Assembly (NCBI GenBank): GCA_012031455.1
Contig: JAAUTM010000078.1
Coordinates: forward strand, 1-6,579
Reading direction: 5' to 3'
DNA from: Phycisphaerales bacterium
GTDB taxonomy: Bacteria > Planctomycetota > Phycisphaerae > Phycisphaerales > Phycisphaeraceae
Length of the DNA stretch: 6,579 nucleotides
The translations under genes were made by a program, and so were the position numbers. Position 1 is the first letter of the stretch. Each line of letters opens with the position of its first letter. Positions 4,585 to 6,579 of the stretch are shown in pieces. The notes under the pieces are model-generated. The model made no database searches. It was not told the origin of the DNA and was given only the letters and a program-made list of their open reading frames with translations.

Positions 4585-6579
4585 GATGAAGTTTACTGGA
4601 CGGGGCTGGGGGGTAACGCCTCGTTTACCAATCCCATCAACTGGAATACGGAAAATGTTCCCGGCGCTGGGACATGGCAATTTTCAATAGTGGAAACACC
4701 TCGTGGCACACGGTCAACCTGGACGAATCAATCACCAATCAGGCCCTGATGATCCGCAACGATCGGGTGCAGATCAATTCAGGGCAAAACAATTATCAAC
4801 TGACGCAGCCATATCACTCAATGTGTGTGGGGATGTACAGCGGTGAAGAAGGCCGACTTGAATATCTCGGTAATTTGTTTCCCCGCTCCGTGCAGGTAGG
4901 GTACAACCAAGGCTCCACCGGCTATTTCCATTTGACCGGGCCGGGAACCACCATGGACCTGGGCGTGGGCGGATTTGGGAATCAGGGTTTTCTGGAAATC
5001 GGCATCGAGGGAACAGGAGACGCCCGAATCAGTGATGGAGCTTCCGCCAGTGTTCATTGGATCAAGCTGGGCTTGTGGAATAATGCCAGCGGCACACTGC
5101 ATGTGACAGATCAAGCCCAACTCACCTGTAATTTCAATGAGGTCATTCTCATTGGCGAACGCGGCCAAGGCACACTGATCGTGGATCAGGGTGGTAAAGT
5201 TCTGGGAACTTACATCCTCAGCGCGACCAACACGGAAGCTGGCACGTTAACCCCCACCGGTACGATTCTGGTCGATGGCATAGGCTCGGACCTGACGATG
5301 GAGCATCAGATCGAACTGGGCAACGACGGTATGGGAGTAATGACGGTGCGCAACGGGGCCACCGCTTCCACCGGTGACTTCGGCGGCATGGTCGTCGGGG
5401 TGAATGGGCAAGGTGAACTGAATATCGAATCGGGCGGGGTACTCACCAGCACCGGCGATTCGACTATCGGCCTGGGCATTGACAGTACCGGTCGCGCCAA
5501 GGTCAGCGGATTGGGCTCCAAGTGGGACATCAGTGCAGCAACGCTCACTGTTGGATTTGCTGGCAACGGTGGAACCCTGCATATGGGCGGTGATCCCGGG
5601 CTGTTGGTAAGCGATCGAGGTCTGGTCGAGACCGGCCAGTTGCATCTGGGCGTTTATGATTTGAATTTAATGATGTCGAGAACACGATTCAGGTCCATCA
5701 AGGAACTGGCGTTCTCACCATCGGTGGTGCGCAACCGGAGGATAGCCTGCCTCAGTCGAAGGTGCAGGTCATGAGCATCGCCCTGATCGGTAACGGCGGA
5801 GAAGGTAGTCTGTTCGTGCAATCCGGGGGTGAATTTACCACAGCCGACCTGTTCGTCGGGCTTCAATATGACTATACGGACAGCAATAATGAATTGGTGC
5901 CAATACTAGGGACTGGCTGGATCAATGTCGAGGACAGCGGTTCGATTCTGAACGTCACCTCCGACGGCTTTGTCATCGGCGAGAACTCCCACGGCGAATT
6001 GTTTGTGGGTTACGGCGGTAAAGTCGTCAGTGTCGATCACGTCAGTGGCTGGCAGGATGGTGAAGGCAACTGGGTCGCCGAACTACCGGACCCGGCCAAT
6101 CCACCTGAAGGCTATGTGGCCACCACTTCCAGTGCCTGGGTCCATATCGGCAACGCAGCCAGTGCTTATGGCAGGCTCGAGGTCAATGGCGAAGGTTCTG
6201 TCTTCCAAAACGATCATGCCCCGACCATCGTCGGCAATTTTGGTGTCGGCTCAGTGATCATCAACGCGGGCGGATTGCTCAGCAACCCCTATGGTGAATT
6301 TTGGGTTGGCAGCAACGAAGGCTCCAATGGCGATGTTGCCGTCACCGGCGTCGGTTCCCGGCTGATTCAGTATCACCCCCTTGGTTATCATTCGGAAATC
6401 GGCGGTGCTGGTTTTGGAACGATGACCCTGAATGATGGCGGTTATGCCGAGTTCACCGAATTGCACCTTGGACAGATGCCAACCGGACTGGGTGTAGTCA
6501 ATGTCTGGCATCCGACCACCATGCTCAACATCACGCATGGCAATCTGGTTGTCGCAGACCAGGGCATGGGCTTCCTGAG
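4489..6579 (+). CDS. Exported T5SS/PEP-CTERM-associated repeat protein; two frameshifts, 3' end outside window
   Basis: A single secreted protein of more than 690 aa, read in three successive frames: 4489-4671, then to about 5660, then open to the window end. It begins with a signal peptide (residues 1-32) and 'DEVYWTGLGGNASFTNPINW', the 'WTG...F..P.NW' start known from autotransporter-associated and planctomycete beta-strand proteins; 'DMAIFNSGN' follows once the frame is repaired. From residue about 114 on come many copies of the T5SS/PEP-CTERM-associated repeat, with units such as 'VGVNGQGELNIESGG' and 'VSGLGSKW'. Such repeats are expected to stack as a right-handed beta-solenoid outside the cell. 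A PEP-CTERM, autotransporter or other anchoring C-terminus would lie beyond the window and is not seen. No enzymatic motif is visible. Its role (adhesion, surface layer, matrix) is unknown. Confidence 0.8.
4669..4671 (+). other. First frameshift site in the repeat-protein gene (one G missing)
   Basis: The sequence reads GGC GCT GGG ACA TGG CAA and would stop at TAG... in an unrelated tail (end 4749). With GGGG the reading becomes GGC GCT GGG GAC ATG GCA ATT TTC ('GAGDMAIF'). This is the expected '(D)xAxF' strand after the NW...P segment in this protein class, and the next frame then stays open for about 330 codons. Confidence 0.8.
4674..5774 (+). CDS. Middle reading-frame segment of the repeat protein
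   Basis: This is the longest uninterrupted piece (366 codons from ATG 4674), but it is not an independent gene. It has no ribosome binding site of its own and its first residues, 'MAIFNSGNTSWHTVNLDES', continue the N-terminal domain. Repeat units start at about 4827, 4896, 4965, 5067, 5151, 5316, 5394, 5466, 5550 and 5646. The last ~37 codons, after 'LHLGVYD' (5640-5660), are out of frame: 'SRTRFRSIKELAFS...' is basic and unlike the rest, and ends at TGA 5772-5774. Confidence 0.6.
   Translation: MAIFNSGNTSWHTVNLDESITNQALMIRNDRVQINSGQNNYQLTQPYHSMCVGMYSGEEGRLEYLGNLFPRSVQVGYNQGSTGYFHLTGPGTTMDLGVGGFGNQGFLEIGIEGTGDARISDGASASVHWIKLGLWNNASGTLHVTDQAQLTCNFNEVILIGERGQGTLIVDQGGKVLGTYILSATNTEAGTLTPTGTILVDGIGSDLTMEHQIELGNDGMGVMTVRNGATASTGDFGGMVVGVNGQGELNIESGGVLTSTGDSTIGLGIDSTGRAKVSGLGSKWDISAATLTVGFAGNGGTLHMGGDPGLLVSDRGLVETGQLHLGVYDLNLMMSRTRFRSIKELAFSPSVVRNRRIACLSRRCRS
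5660..5662 (+). other. Second frameshift site in the repeat-protein gene (one base missing, probably T)
   Basis: The middle frame reads TAT GAT TTG AAT TTA ATG. With one extra T the reading becomes GAT TTT GAA TTT AAT GAT GTC GAG ('DFEFNDVE'). This leads into 'VHQGTGVLTIGG' and more repeat units, while the unshifted frame degenerates into a basic, repeat-free tail ending at 5774. Confidence 0.8.
5660..6579 (+). CDS. Third reading-frame segment of the repeat protein, open at window end
   Basis: An open frame runs without a stop from 5660 to the last base. It reads 'FEFNDVENTIQVHQGTGVL', then further repeats ('ALIGNGGEGSLFVQSGGEF', 'VIGENSHGELFVGYGGKV', 'VGNFGVGSVIINAGGLL', 'IGGAGFGTMTLNDGGY'). 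The ATG at 5771 is internal. It overlaps the previous frame and directly continues its repeat pattern, so it belongs to the same protein. The 6050-6130 stretch encodes an insert with two Trp and several Pro/Glu residues, unlike the repeats. Confidence 0.75.

Larger units (their letters stand above)
4827..6579 (+). repeat. Array of T5SS/PEP-CTERM-associated protein repeats
   Basis: About 19 units begin with [V/I/L]-G, at 4827, 4896, 4965, 5067, 5151, 5316, 5394, 5466, 5550, 5646, 5786, 5855, 5975, 6146, 6230, 6305, 6398, 6467 and 6551. Two unit types alternate loosely: 'xG..G.G.L.I..GG' and 'xG......G...V.G.GS.(W/L)'. Typical unit length is 23-28 residues. Three units are enlarged by loops (5151-5315, 5646-5785, 5975-6145). 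Units are diverged at DNA level, so this is an old protein repeat rather than a recent tandem duplication. Confidence 0.75.

Noticed and set aside
5970..6257. A 95-codon plus-strand frame in the repeat region.
   Set aside because: It lies out of frame with the continuous repeat-encoding frame that runs from 5660 to the window end; its Ser/Pro-rich composition is a shadow of the Gly-rich repeats.
4827..6579. The repeat region as a CRISPR or recent DNA tandem repeat.
   Set aside because: Repetition is visible only at protein level; unit lengths vary and the DNA copies are strongly diverged.

Overview
The window looks like a chromosomal piece of a Gram-negative-type environmental bacterium, most likely of the Planctomycetes/Verrucomicrobia/Lentisphaerae group. 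I infer this from a secreted protein built of T5SS/PEP-CTERM-associated repeats with an N-terminal 'WTG...F..P.NW' segment, and from an AraC regulator paired with a large Old Yellow Enzyme-like oxidoreductase. No rRNA, tRNA, CRISPR array, phage gene or insertion sequence was seen.

Layout. (1) 1-474 (+) is the C-terminal part of a class I SAM-dependent methyltransferase that begins outside the window. It is visibly more AT-rich than its neighbours and is followed by a hairpin plus T-run. (2) 510-1837 (-) is a GT4-like glycosyltransferase, convergent with the methyltransferase, whose last ~20 codons lie in another frame. (3) 1841-3357 (-) is a NADH:flavin oxidoreductase of the Old Yellow Enzyme family. 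It sits 3 nt upstream of the glycosyltransferase, probably in one transcript, and its first 45 codons are in another frame. (4) A 97-bp divergent control region carries a 14-bp-spaced direct repeat and a TATAAT box. (5) 3455-4234 (+) is an intact AraC-family regulator, the likely controller of the divergent oxidoreductase. (6) 4235-4482 has no gene but holds several small hairpins and a possible promoter. (7) 4489 to the right edge (+) is an exported repeat protein, broken by two frameshifts and running off the window.

The main result of close reading is that three of the five genes are interrupted by four single-base frameshifts. All four have the same sign (one base missing) and all fall at short homopolymers. 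In each case the protein continues smoothly in the next frame. This pattern points first to homopolymer deletion errors in the underlying sequence rather than gene decay. Full-length products are therefore annotated across the breaks: about 505 aa for the oxidoreductase, about 445 aa for the glycosyltransferase, and more than 690 aa for the repeat protein.

Functionally, the methyltransferase and glycosyltransferase suggest the edge of a glycan or cell-surface polysaccharide locus. The AraC/oxidoreductase pair looks like a small regulated redox module. The repeat protein is a surface or extracellular beta-structure protein. I see no evidence for a wholly new multi-gene system. The points most worth follow-up are the systematic frameshifts, the operator-like repeats, and the atypical active-site residues of the oxidoreductase and glycosyltransferase.
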